Assembly: GCA_018066125.1 (NCBI GenBank)
Contig: JAGHSA010000004.1
Coordinates: 1 to 64,000, forward strand
Origin: Candidatus Cryptobacteroides onthequi
Lineage (GTDB): Bacteria > Bacteroidota > Bacteroidia > Bacteroidales > UBA932
DNA length: 64,000 nt
Direction: 5' to 3'
A program made the translations under genes and the position numbers. The stretch's first letter is position 1. Each line of letters starts with the position of its first letter. The notes beneath the pieces are model-generated. The model was not told the DNA's origin. It saw only the letters and a list, made by a program, of their open reading frames with translations, and made no database searches. This document shows, piece after piece, positions 16,873 to 25,303 of this stretch.

Positions 16873-19800
16873 ATGAAAAGCATCTCAAAAATCATCGCGA
16901 TGTTTTTGTTGCTGATCCCGTTCGCAGCCAATGCTGAAGCTTCAAGCTTCCAGCAGGACAACAAGAACGTGACAGTGATTGTTTCCGACAATGTCGGTGT
17001 CATGCCAGGCGCCAATGTAGTCGTCAAGGGCACCACAAACGGTGGCATCACGGACGTCAACGGCTCGGTGACACTCGCGAATGTCCCATCTAACGCGACC
17101 CTGGTCGTGTCCTTCATCGGCTACGACTCAGTGGAAGTGCCAGTTAATGGCCAGACCAAGATCGCAGTGACTCTCAAAGACGACTCACTCACCCTCAGCG
17201 AGACTGTCGTAGTCGGCTACGGTACCACGAAGAAAGTGAACCTTACCGGTGCAGTCGAGCAGGTGACAAGCGAAGTGTTCGACGGGCGTGCGACAGCCAA
17301 CGCCACCCAAATGCTCGAGGGCGCAGTAGCAAACCTCAACATCTCTCTTGCAGACGGTAAGCCAGGACGTTCAGCAGAATTCAACGTACGTGGTACCGGC
17401 TCCATCAACGGCGGCAGCGCGCTCGTACTTATCGACGGCGTCGAAGGAGACCCGGCAATGATCAACCCTAACGACATCGAGACCGTATCTGTACTCAAGG
17501 ACGCAGCCGCTTCAGCCATCTACGGAGCACGCGCCCCATACGGAGTCGTTCTCATCACCACAAAGAACGCATCCGAGGGCAAGGCAAAGGTGACTTACTC
17601 AGCAAACTATGCGATTGAGGCCCCTACAAACGTGCCAGACGTAGTTACTGACGGTTATCAGTGGGCTGAGCGTTTCGCTACATCTTACTACAACTACAAC
17701 TTCTCATACCCTTCAGGTATCAACAAGACCCAGCAGTTCTCTCAGGCTTGGCTCGAGGAATACAAGACACGTCACGAGCAGGGCAACTTCGGAACAGTCA
17801 TCTCTGACGGTTCATGGGGCACCACCAAGGGACGTTATGTTTACTTCCCAGAAAGCGTGGATTACTACGACGCACTGTACAAGAACACTATTTTCAGCCA
17901 GACTCAGAACCTCGCGGTTTCAGGATCTGACGGAAAGTTTGACTATTACCTTTCAGGTCGTTACTACTACTACGACGGTCTCTTCAACAGCAAGACCCAG
18001 ACTGACCGTTACAACTCAATGAACCTCCGCGCGAAGACTGGTTATCAGGCTACTCCTTGGCTCAAGATCTCCAACAACTTTGACCTCGCATACAACAAGT
18101 ACTACAACCCTATCACTTATTCAGAGGGATCAGGTGTCGTTTTCCGTAACATAGCTGACGAAGGTCACCCTTCATCACCTATCCTCAACCCTGACGGAAC
18201 ACTCACCTTCTGCGGTGTATACTCAGTCGGAGACCTCCTCTACGGACAGAGCGGCATCAACACCGTTAACGAGGTGCTCAAGAACACCACAAGCTTCAAC
18301 ACCAAGTTCTTCAACAACACCCTCCGTATCAATGGTGACTTCACATACAAGAAGACCTCATACGAGCGTACCAAGAAAGAGGCTTATACCCCATATGCAA
18401 AGTCAGTAGATGCTGACGGCAACAGCGTGCTTGAGTACATCAAGGACCCTTCTGGAGACAAGTTCTCAGAGACAAATGACTGGACCCGCTATATCGCTAC
18501 CAACATCTATGCTGAGTACGAGAACACCTTCGCAGACAAGCACTACTTCAAGGCTATGGGCGGATGGAACTACGAGCAGTCACAGTTCAAGGATGTCTAT
18601 GCAGCAAACACAGACTTCCTCACCCCTGACATCGAGAACCTCAACCTCACCATGGGTACTGATAACAAGACCACCACATCTTCATGGAGCGCGTACAAGT
18701 TCGGTGGCGCATTCTTCCGTCTCAACTATGTATTTGACGAGAGATACCTCCTCGAGATCAACGGACGTTATGACGGTTCATCAAGATTCCCTGCAAACCA
18801 CAGATGGGCATTCTTCCCATCAGCATCTATCGGATGGAGAATCTCACAGGAGCCATGGTGGAACATCAGCCCTGCATTCATCAGCAGCGCTAAGATCCGC
18901 GCCTCATACGGAGCCCTCGGAAACGCTTCAGGTCTCGGCAACTACCAGTACAAGCAGACTATGAGCGTATCAACATCGGGCTACCTCCTCAATGGCGTAA
19001 AGCAGCGTTACACAACCTCCCCTGCCGCACTTCCTGATGACCTTACATGGGAGACCGCTACCACCTACGACCTCGGTGCAGACCTCTCATTCTTCAACAG
19101 CAAGCTCTCTTTCACCGGAGACATGTACCTCCGCAAGACCACAAACATGATCGTTGCCGGACCTACCGTACCAGATGTATTCGGTGCAAGTTCACCTAAG
19201 GGCAACTACGCTGACATGAGCACCTACGGATTTGAGCTCTCACTCGAGTGGAACGACTCCTTCGAGATGGGCAACAAGCCATTCTCATACAGCCTGAAGG
19301 CAACTCTTGCAGACTACTATTCTGTCATCGACAAGTACAACAATGACAAGAATGACAAGTTCATCCTCAAGGATGCAGCCAACCAGTCTCTTGCAGGAAA
19401 CTACTACAACGGCATGCGTATCGGCGAACTCTGGGGATTCGTTTCAAACGGTCTCTGGCAGAATCAGGCTGAGATCGATGCTGCTCTCGAGAAAGCAAAG
19501 GCTGCCGGCCAGAAGTACATCAACCCTATCATGCAGACCAGTAAGTCATACACGACCTATCCTGGCGATATCAAGTTCGAAGACCTCAACGGCAACGGTT
19601 ACCTCGACCGCGGAGCCAACACAGTTGAGGATCCAGGTGACCGTAAGATCATCGGTAACGAGGATCCTAGATTCATGTACAGCTTCAACCTTTCTGCAAA
19701 CTGGAACGGCCTCTTCTTCAGTGCATTCTTCCAGGGTGTAGGAAAGCAGGACTGGTATCCTTCAAACGAGGCTTCAAACTTCTGGGGTATGTACAACCGT

Positions 19801-20202
19801 CCATACAACAACATGCCTAAATGGCACGTAGACAACTACTGGACAGAGGATCACACTGACGCATATCTTCCACGCTATGCAGGTTACTATGCTCCGTTCT
19901 ACAAAGGAACCAACAACGCCAACACACGTTACCTCATGAATGTGGCATACCTCAGACTCAAGAACCTCCAGTTCGGTTACTCTCTTCCAAAGAGCCTCGT
20001 CCAGAAGGCCAAGATGGACGCTGTCAGCGTATTCGTCTCAGCAGAGAACCTCTGGACATGGTCTCCTCTCTACAAATACACAAAGGATATCAACGTTTCA
20101 AACATCGGCCTTTCAGACATCGACCTCAGCAACAGCCGTGGCGATGCATACAACTACCCGATGATGACAACAGTCAGCCTTGGTCTTAACATCACATTCT
20201 AA
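16873..20202 (+). CDS. SusC/RagA-type TonB-linked outer-membrane transporter
   Basis: SusC-type proteins form the beta-barrel through which oligomers bound by SusD lipoproteins enter the periplasm. This 1109-residue protein has a signal peptide (about 1-21), a carboxypeptidase-regulatory-like domain (about 32-105), the SusC-typical SETVVVGYGTTKK, a TonB plug domain (about 115-230) with LIDGVEGD and SVLKDAAASAIYGARAPYGV, and a long beta-barrel. The length is normal for the family. It is followed 20 nt later by a SusD gene and then a phosphodiesterase-like lipoprotein. No glycoside hydrolase is in this operon, so its substrate cannot be named. Codon bias suggests high expression. Confidence 0.95.
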   Translation: MKSISKIIAMFLLLIPFAANAEASSFQQDNKNVTVIVSDNVGVMPGANVVVKGTTNGGITDVNGSVTLANVPSNATLVVSFIGYDSVEVPVNGQTKIAVTLKDDSLTLSETVVVGYGTTKKVNLTGAVEQVTSEVFDGRATANATQMLEGAVANLNISLADGKPGRSAEFNVRGTGSINGGSALVLIDGVEGDPAMINPNDIETVSVLKDAAASAIYGARAPYGVVLITTKNASEGKAKVTYSANYAIEAPTNVPDVVTDGYQWAERFATSYYNYNFSYPSGINKTQQFSQAWLEEYKTRHEQGNFGTVISDGSWGTTKGRYVYFPESVDYYDALYKNTIFSQTQNLAVSGSDGKFDYYLSGRYYYYDGLFNSKTQTDRYNSMNLRAKTGYQATPWLKISNNFDLAYNKYYNPITYSEGSGVVFRNIADEGHPSSPILNPDGTLTFCGVYSVGDLLYGQSGINTVNEVLKNTTSFNTKFFNNTLRINGDFTYKKTSYERTKKEAYTPYAKSVDADGNSVLEYIKDPSGDKFSETNDWTRYIATNIYAEYENTFADKHYFKAMGGWNYEQSQFKDVYAANTDFLTPDIENLNLTMGTDNKTTTSSWSAYKFGGAFFRLNYVFDERYLLEINGRYDGSSRFPANHRWAFFPSASIGWRISQEPWWNISPAFISSAKIRASYGALGNASGLGNYQYKQTMSVSTSGYLLNGVKQRYTTSPAALPDDLTWETATTYDLGADLSFFNSKLSFTGDMYLRKTTNMIVAGPTVPDVFGASSPKGNYADMSTYGFELSLEWNDSFEMGNKPFSYSLKATLADYYSVIDKYNNDKNDKFILKDAANQSLAGNYYNGMRIGELWGFVSNGLWQNQAEIDAALEKAKAAGQKYINPIMQTSKSYTTYPGDIKFEDLNGNGYLDRGANTVEDPGDRKIIGNEDPRFMYSFNLSANWNGLFFSAFFQGVGKQDWYPSNEASNFWGMYNRPYNNMPKWHVDNYWTEDHTDAYLPRYAGYYAPFYKGTNNANTRYLMNVAYLRLKNLQFGYSLPKSLVQKAKMDAVSVFVSAENLWTWSPLYKYTKDINVSNIGLSDIDLSNSRGDAYNYPMMTTVSLGLNITF

Positions 20203-20222
20203 TCACTCAAAAAGCTAAGATC

Positions 20223-22067
20223 ATGAAAAAGTATATCTATTACATTTTCACTTTGCTCGCAGTCGGAGCTTTCATGACAAGCTGTGACTACAACGAGGAG
20301 CCACAGTCCCAGGCATCGGTTGACATGGTATTCAGCTCAGAAGGCGGTCTCCAGCTTTACATGTACGGCTTCTACAACAACCTGCCTACAAAGACTGATG
20401 TCTACAAGCAGAACACGACTATCGACTTCGGTCCTAAGAACGCCATAAGCGGCATGGAAGTCGGTGCATACACCACAACCACCTCCGGCTCATGGTCATG
20501 GACAGCCCTCAGAAACATCAACTTCTTCCTCGAGAAGAACGTTGACACCAGAGTCAGCGAGACCGTGCGCAACAACTACAGCGGTATCGCACGCCTCTTC
20601 AGGGCATACTTCTATTTCGACAAGCTCGTTCAGTACGGTGAAGTTCCATGGATTGACAAGGTGTTCAACTCTGCTGACGACCCAGATCTTTACAATGGCA
20701 AAGATACCCGCGACGTCATCATAGAGAACATCATCGCCGACCTCGACTATGCATTCGCAAACATCAGTACTTCAGGAAAGACTACCAACTCTTCACTGGT
20801 GAACAAGTGGACTGCAGCCGGCCTCAAGGCACGCGTATGCCTCTTCGAGGCTTCATGGAGAAAGTATCATGCGAACGACGCTCTCGACATCGCCAAGACC
20901 GGATGCACCAAGTACTCTGCAAACGACCTCTTCGGCCTCGCAGCGGATGCGGCCAAGAAAGTCATGGACGGAGGCGTATATTCCATCTATACAGGCACCA
21001 AGTATGCCAATGGACGCGGATCTTACCGTCAGCTTTTCATCTCTGACAACACTGTCACAGAGGAGGTCATGCTCGCTATCGTAGCCGATGCCACACTCAA
21101 CATCGGAGAACAGAACTGGTGGTACAACTCATCAACCTACGGTCCTCACCTCGGTATGTCACGCAAGATGGCCCTCACCTACCTCAACTCTGACGGTACT
21201 CCGTACAACGAGAAGAACGAGGACGGCACTTACAAGACATTCAAGCAGGAAACCACAGGTCGTGACACACGTCTTAACGAAACCATCCGCGGCTGGGACT
21301 ACACCCGCAAGAACGCAGCAGGTGCATACGAGCCTTGCGCTGTCAACTACACAGGTCATGCACTCTCCGGATACCAGGTGACCAAGTGGGTTATGGACGA
21401 CATCAGCTATGACGACCACTCTTCAAACGACAATGACGAGCCGCTCATGCGTTACGCCGAAATGCTCCTCATCTATGCTGAAGCTAAGGCTGAGCTCGGT
21501 ACACTCACCGACGCTGACTGGGCTGCAACCATCGGTAAACTCCGCGCACGCGCAGGTATCACCGGAGGTACAGCATCCACAGGTACACTCACTGCAAAGC
21601 CTACAGGCACACCTGATCCATACATGGCAGCTTACTACCCTTCAATCGCAAACAACGCCACTCTCCTTGAAATCCGTCGCGAGAGAGCTATCGAGCTCGC
21701 TTACGAAGGACAGCGTCTCAACGACCTCAAGAGATGGGCATGCTGTGACCTTTGGGAGAAAGACCCATGGGAAGGCGTATTCGTTCCTGCAATGAACGAG
21801 CCTGTGGACATGAACGAGGACGGAACTCCTGACGCCTACTTCTATTCTGACGGAAAAGCTCCGGAGCAGTACAAGGGCATAGCAGTGAAGGTAGGCACCG
21901 GCTCATCCAAGATGACAGTCAACCTCAAGCCGGTAGAAGGCGGATATCTCTATGTATATCCAGCACCTGACAAGAACTGGCCTGCAAGACAGTACCTCTA
22001 TCCTGTTCCAAAAAACGTCATTACTGTAAACGAGAACATCAAGCAGAACCCAGGTTGGGGTGAATAG
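20223..22067 (+). CDS. SusD/RagB-type surface glycan-binding lipoprotein
   Basis: This 614-residue protein is the partner lid of the SusC transporter before it. The lipoprotein signal ends at Cys21 (FMTSC), followed by an acidic stretch (DYNEE) of the kind that directs surface export in this phylum. SusD hallmarks include an N-terminal TPR-type region with RLFRAYFYFDKLVQYG and the C-terminal motif LLEIRRERAIELAYEGQR. The gene follows SusC by 20 nt. A hairpin with a short T run lies after its stop, before the next gene, and may lower expression of that gene. Confidence 0.95.
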   Translation: MKKYIYYIFTLLAVGAFMTSCDYNEEPQSQASVDMVFSSEGGLQLYMYGFYNNLPTKTDVYKQNTTIDFGPKNAISGMEVGAYTTTTSGSWSWTALRNINFFLEKNVDTRVSETVRNNYSGIARLFRAYFYFDKLVQYGEVPWIDKVFNSADDPDLYNGKDTRDVIIENIIADLDYAFANISTSGKTTNSSLVNKWTAAGLKARVCLFEASWRKYHANDALDIAKTGCTKYSANDLFGLAADAAKKVMDGGVYSIYTGTKYANGRGSYRQLFISDNTVTEEVMLAIVADATLNIGEQNWWYNSSTYGPHLGMSRKMALTYLNSDGTPYNEKNEDGTYKTFKQETTGRDTRLNETIRGWDYTRKNAAGAYEPCAVNYTGHALSGYQVTKWVMDDISYDDHSSNDNDEPLMRYAEMLLIYAEAKAELGTLTDADWAATIGKLRARAGITGGTASTGTLTAKPTGTPDPYMAAYYPSIANNATLLEIRRERAIELAYEGQRLNDLKRWACCDLWEKDPWEGVFVPAMNEPVDMNEDGTPDAYFYSDGKAPEQYKGIAVKVGTGSSKMTVNLKPVEGGYLYVYPAPDKNWPARQYLYPVPKNVITVNENIKQNPGWGE

Positions 22068-22087
22068 CCTGACATAATCATTCAATC

Positions 22088-22119
22088 TGATCCCCCAGCC
22101 AAGGTTGGGGGATCATTTT
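22088..22119 (+). terminator. Stem-loop between SusD and the EEP lipoprotein gene
   Basis: A perfect 10-bp GC-rich stem (22088-22097 with 22106-22115) is followed by TTTTATA. It sits directly before the next ATG (22125) and may act as a partial terminator or an mRNA-stabilising end. Confidence 0.7.
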
Positions 22120-22124
22120 ATACC

Positions 22125-23048
22125 ATGAAAAAAACATTATTCATCGCAGCGTTGCTTTCCACCGCAATTCTGGTGTCATGCGAAAAGAAGGACCCTGTAA
22201 AGGGTGACGGATGGGGAGAAATCAACCCGGTAGAAAAGCCAGAAGGCGCATACGGGGACACTCAGGATTGGCACAAAGGGGCTATGAAAGTCATTTCCTT
22301 CAATGTCAGATATGAGAACTCCAGCGATGGAGCGAACATCTGGTCTGCAAGAAGCAAGGGCGTATATGCGATGCTGAGGTCTGAGCTCCCTCTCGTGATG
22401 GGGACCCAGGAGTGCAAATGGAGCCAGCGCAAAGACATCCTTGCGAACTGTTCAGATTATGGTGCCATCGGAGTATGCAGAGACGACGGCAAGGAGGATA
22501 GTTCCAGCGAGACCATGTCCATTTTCTTCCTCAAAGATTCTGTCCAAGTGGAGAAATGGGGAACATTCTGGCTCAGCGACTCACCTGACATCCCTTCAAA
22601 AGGATGGGACGGAGCATGCTACAGATGCGCCACATGGGGCGTATTCAGCATGAAAAGCAGCGGAAAGAGATTCTTCTACGTAAACACCCATATCGACCAC
22701 AAAGGCGCAGTGGCGAAGCAGAAGGGAGTCGAGCTGGTCGTAAGGAAAATGAATGAGCTCAACAGTGAGATGTTGCCGGCGATACTCACGGCCGACTTCA
22801 ACATGAAATATGACGACGCCTGCATCCTGCCGGCCAGGGACAATCTCAGATATGCCAGAACCACTTCCGGTGTCACGGACAACACCAGCACATACCAGGG
22901 GTTCGGCACGACAACAGGTTCAATAATCGACCACATATTCTACAGAGGTTTCAAATCGTGCATCAAGTACAGGTGCATCAACGATTCCTGGGACGGGGTG
23001 ACATACATCTCCGACCACTATCCCATCTATGCCATCCTTGAATTCTAG
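22125..23048 (+). CDS. Endonuclease/exonuclease/phosphatase-family lipoprotein
   Basis: This 307-residue protein has a lipoprotein signal with Cys19 (LVSC) and the Mg-dependent endonuclease/exonuclease/phosphatase fold. Visible motifs are ISFNVRYEN at the start, GTQECKW (metal Glu), NTHIDHKG, TADFNM (Asp/Asn pair) and a C-terminal SDHYPI with the active-site Asp-His. Such proteins can cleave nucleic acids, sphingolipids, inositol phosphates or other phosphodiesters, and the substrate is not evident. It lies 57 nt after SusD on the same strand, so it is probably expressed with the SusC/D pair, subject to the stem-loop in between. A good terminator follows. Confidence 0.85.
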   Translation: MKKTLFIAALLSTAILVSCEKKDPVKGDGWGEINPVEKPEGAYGDTQDWHKGAMKVISFNVRYENSSDGANIWSARSKGVYAMLRSELPLVMGTQECKWSQRKDILANCSDYGAIGVCRDDGKEDSSSETMSIFFLKDSVQVEKWGTFWLSDSPDIPSKGWDGACYRCATWGVFSMKSSGKRFFYVNTHIDHKGAVAKQKGVELVVRKMNELNSEMLPAILTADFNMKYDDACILPARDNLRYARTTSGVTDNTSTYQGFGTTTGSIIDHIFYRGFKSCIKYRCINDSWDGVTYISDHYPIYAILEF

Positions 23049-23055
23049 GGGACGA

Positions 23056-23090
23056 AAAGCAATGCCGGCCGCATTGCTTTTTTTCTTTTA
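23056..23090 (+). terminator. Rho-independent terminator after the SusC/D-EEP operon
   Basis: An 11-bp stem (23056-23066 with 23072-23082, 5-nt loop) runs into a T-rich tail. It separates the operon from recG. Confidence 0.9.
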
Positions 23091-23097
23091 AGCAAGT

Positions 23098-23105
23098 ATC
23101 TTTGC
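23098..23105 (+). promoter_or_regulatory. -7 promoter box for recG
   Basis: TATCTTTG fits TAnnTTTG and lies 33 nt before the recG ATG. Confidence 0.6.
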
Positions 23106-23138
23106 TTAACATGCGGCAGAATGCCCATGCCATGAGCA

Positions 23139-25289
23139 ATGAACGTATTGGATTCGGACATACAGTACCTGCCTGGAGTGGGGCCAAAGAGGGCTGCGCT
23201 GCTGAAGAACGAGCTTGGGGCAGACACGTTCTCCGACCTGATACGCATATACCCTTTCAGGTACATTGACCGAAGCAGCATCACCCGCATCGCCGACATA
23301 CGCCCGGACCTGGCGTATGTACAGGTGATGGCCAGGATCACGAAGGTCGTGCTCTACGGCCCCAACAGTTCCGTGCATGACCAGTCCCAGCCCCTCAGGT
23401 GGCCGGCCGTGAAGCGCATGAGCGTCATGGTGGCCGATGCCAGCGGAGAGATGGAGATGGTGTTCTTCAAGGGCATTAAGTGGAACTACGAGAAGCTCAG
23501 GCCGGGAAGCGTATTCATTTTTTTCGGCAAGCCTTCCACATTCGGGGACCGCATCAACATCGTCCACCCCGAAGTGGACCCCGCTCCGCAGAACGGCCAG
23601 CCGAACACCATATCCGGGACGCTCACGGGAGTCTACAACAGCACGGAGAAACTCAAGAATTCGGGAATCACAGGCAAGGTGATGAACAAGATGATGGCGG
23701 CAGCCCTCGGACAGTGCCTTCCTTTCATAGAGGAGACCCTTCCCGAATACATCCTGCGCGACAGGGGCCTCGTGCCGCTGAGGTACGCCCTGCAGAACAT
23801 ACATTTCCCGGAGAGCCAGGATGCCCTGGCGAAAGCGTCATACCGTCTCAAATTTGAAGAGCTGTTCTTCCTCCAGCTGTCACTGCTGAAGCAGAAATAC
23901 ATCCGCTCGAGAGGCGAGAAGGGCATCCCCATGCCCAAAGTGGGCAAGGACTTCAACGATTGCTTCAACGCACTCCCCTACGACCTCACCGGGGCTCAGA
24001 AACGCGTGATCAAGGAGATACGCTCCGACATGATGAGCGGATCCCAGATGAACCGCCTCCTCCAGGGAGACGTGGGCTCGGGGAAGACCATGGTCGCAGT
24101 GCTGAGCGCCCTCATTGCGGTGGGCAACGGATGCCAGGCATGCATCATGGCACCGACGGAGGTGCTGTCGCAGCAGCATTTCGCCAACATCAGCAAGTAC
24201 CTGCGCCCGACCGGAGTGCAATGTGCCCTGCTGACTGGCAGCACCGGCGCGGCCGAACGCAGGCGCATCCATACCGGGCTTGAAGACGGCAGCATACAGA
24301 TAATCATCGGCACTCATGCCCTCATCGAGGACGACGTGCGTTTCCACAGGCTGGGGCTGGCGGTGATCGATGAGCAGCATCGTTTCGGCGTGGACCAGAG
24401 ATCGAAGCTCTGGGCAAAGAACGGCGACGGAGTGCCGCCCCACGTGCTGGTCATGACGGCCACCCCTATCCCGCGCACCCTCGCCATGACCCTCTACGGC
24501 GACCTGGACGTGTCCGTGATCGACGAGATGCCTCCGGGAAGAAAGCCGGTCGAGACCATGCAGATAGGCCAGAATCACAGGCTCCAGCTCTACAGCTTCA
24601 TGAAAAAGGAGATCTCGAAGGGGCGGCAGGTGTTTGTCGTATACCCTCTGATCTTCGAGAGCGAGAAGATGGACCTGAAAAATCTGGAGCAGGGCTACGA
24701 AGAGATTGTACAGGCTTTCCCATTTCCACCTTACAAGGTGGCCATCGTCCATGGGCAGCAGACGAATGAGGTCAAGAACTTCAACATGGACGCATTCGCG
24801 GCAGGCCGCGCCAACATCCTCGTGTCCACAACAGTGATCGAGGTGGGCGTCGATGTGCCGAACGCTTCGGTGATGGTGATTGAGAGCGCCGAGCGATTCG
24901 GTCTGTCGCAGCTGCATCAGCTCCGAGGAAGGGTGGGACGAGGCTCCGAGAAATCATATTGCATACTTGTCAAGGACAACAAGATATCAAAGGAGTCGCA
25001 GAAGCGTCTGGACCTGCTCTGTGCGACAGAAGACGGATTTGAGCTCGCCGAGGAAGACATGAAGATGAGAGGCCCCGGGGACCTCGAGGGCACGCAGCAG
25101 AGCGGACTCCCCATCACCCTGAACATCGCGTCCATAGCCAGGGACGGAGTGCTGCTGGGAGAGGCCAGACGCTTCGCGGAGGCCGTGCTCGAAAAGGATC
25201 CGTTCCTTGAAGACCCGATGAACGGCCTGCTCGTGAAGGAGCTCCGCAAGGACAAGTACAACATCAAGGACTACAGCAAGATATCATAG
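23139..25289 (+). CDS. recG: ATP-dependent DNA helicase RecG
   Basis: RecG remodels stalled replication forks and branched DNA. This 716-residue protein begins with the wedge/OB domain (LPGVGPKRA, about 1-230), then the helicase core with Walker A GDVGSGKT (about 309-316), DEQH box near 410, TATPIPRT, and the C-terminal helicase domain with HQLRGRVGRG. Length and order are canonical. It has its own promoter and is followed 14 nt later by an S9 peptidase gene, so the next two genes are probably read from the same transcript. Confidence 0.95.
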   Translation: MNVLDSDIQYLPGVGPKRAALLKNELGADTFSDLIRIYPFRYIDRSSITRIADIRPDLAYVQVMARITKVVLYGPNSSVHDQSQPLRWPAVKRMSVMVADASGEMEMVFFKGIKWNYEKLRPGSVFIFFGKPSTFGDRINIVHPEVDPAPQNGQPNTISGTLTGVYNSTEKLKNSGITGKVMNKMMAAALGQCLPFIEETLPEYILRDRGLVPLRYALQNIHFPESQDALAKASYRLKFEELFFLQLSLLKQKYIRSRGEKGIPMPKVGKDFNDCFNALPYDLTGAQKRVIKEIRSDMMSGSQMNRLLQGDVGSGKTMVAVLSALIAVGNGCQACIMAPTEVLSQQHFANISKYLRPTGVQCALLTGSTGAAERRRIHTGLEDGSIQIIIGTHALIEDDVRFHRLGLAVIDEQHRFGVDQRSKLWAKNGDGVPPHVLVMTATPIPRTLAMTLYGDLDVSVIDEMPPGRKPVETMQIGQNHRLQLYSFMKKEISKGRQVFVVYPLIFESEKMDLKNLEQGYEEIVQAFPFPPYKVAIVHGQQTNEVKNFNMDAFAAGRANILVSTTVIEVGVDVPNASVMVIESAERFGLSQLHQLRGRVGRGSEKSYCILVKDNKISKESQKRLDLLCATEDGFELAEEDMKMRGPGDLEGTQQSGLPITLNIASIARDGVLLGEARRFAEAVLEKDPFLEDPMNGLLVKELRKDKYNIKDYSKIS

Positions 25290-25303
25290 AAAACAACAAC
25301 GAT

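Noticed and set aside
23880..24917. Minus-strand frame of 345 codons inside recG
   Set aside because: It lies wholly within a canonical recG with intact helicase motifs. GC-rich third positions create such frames.
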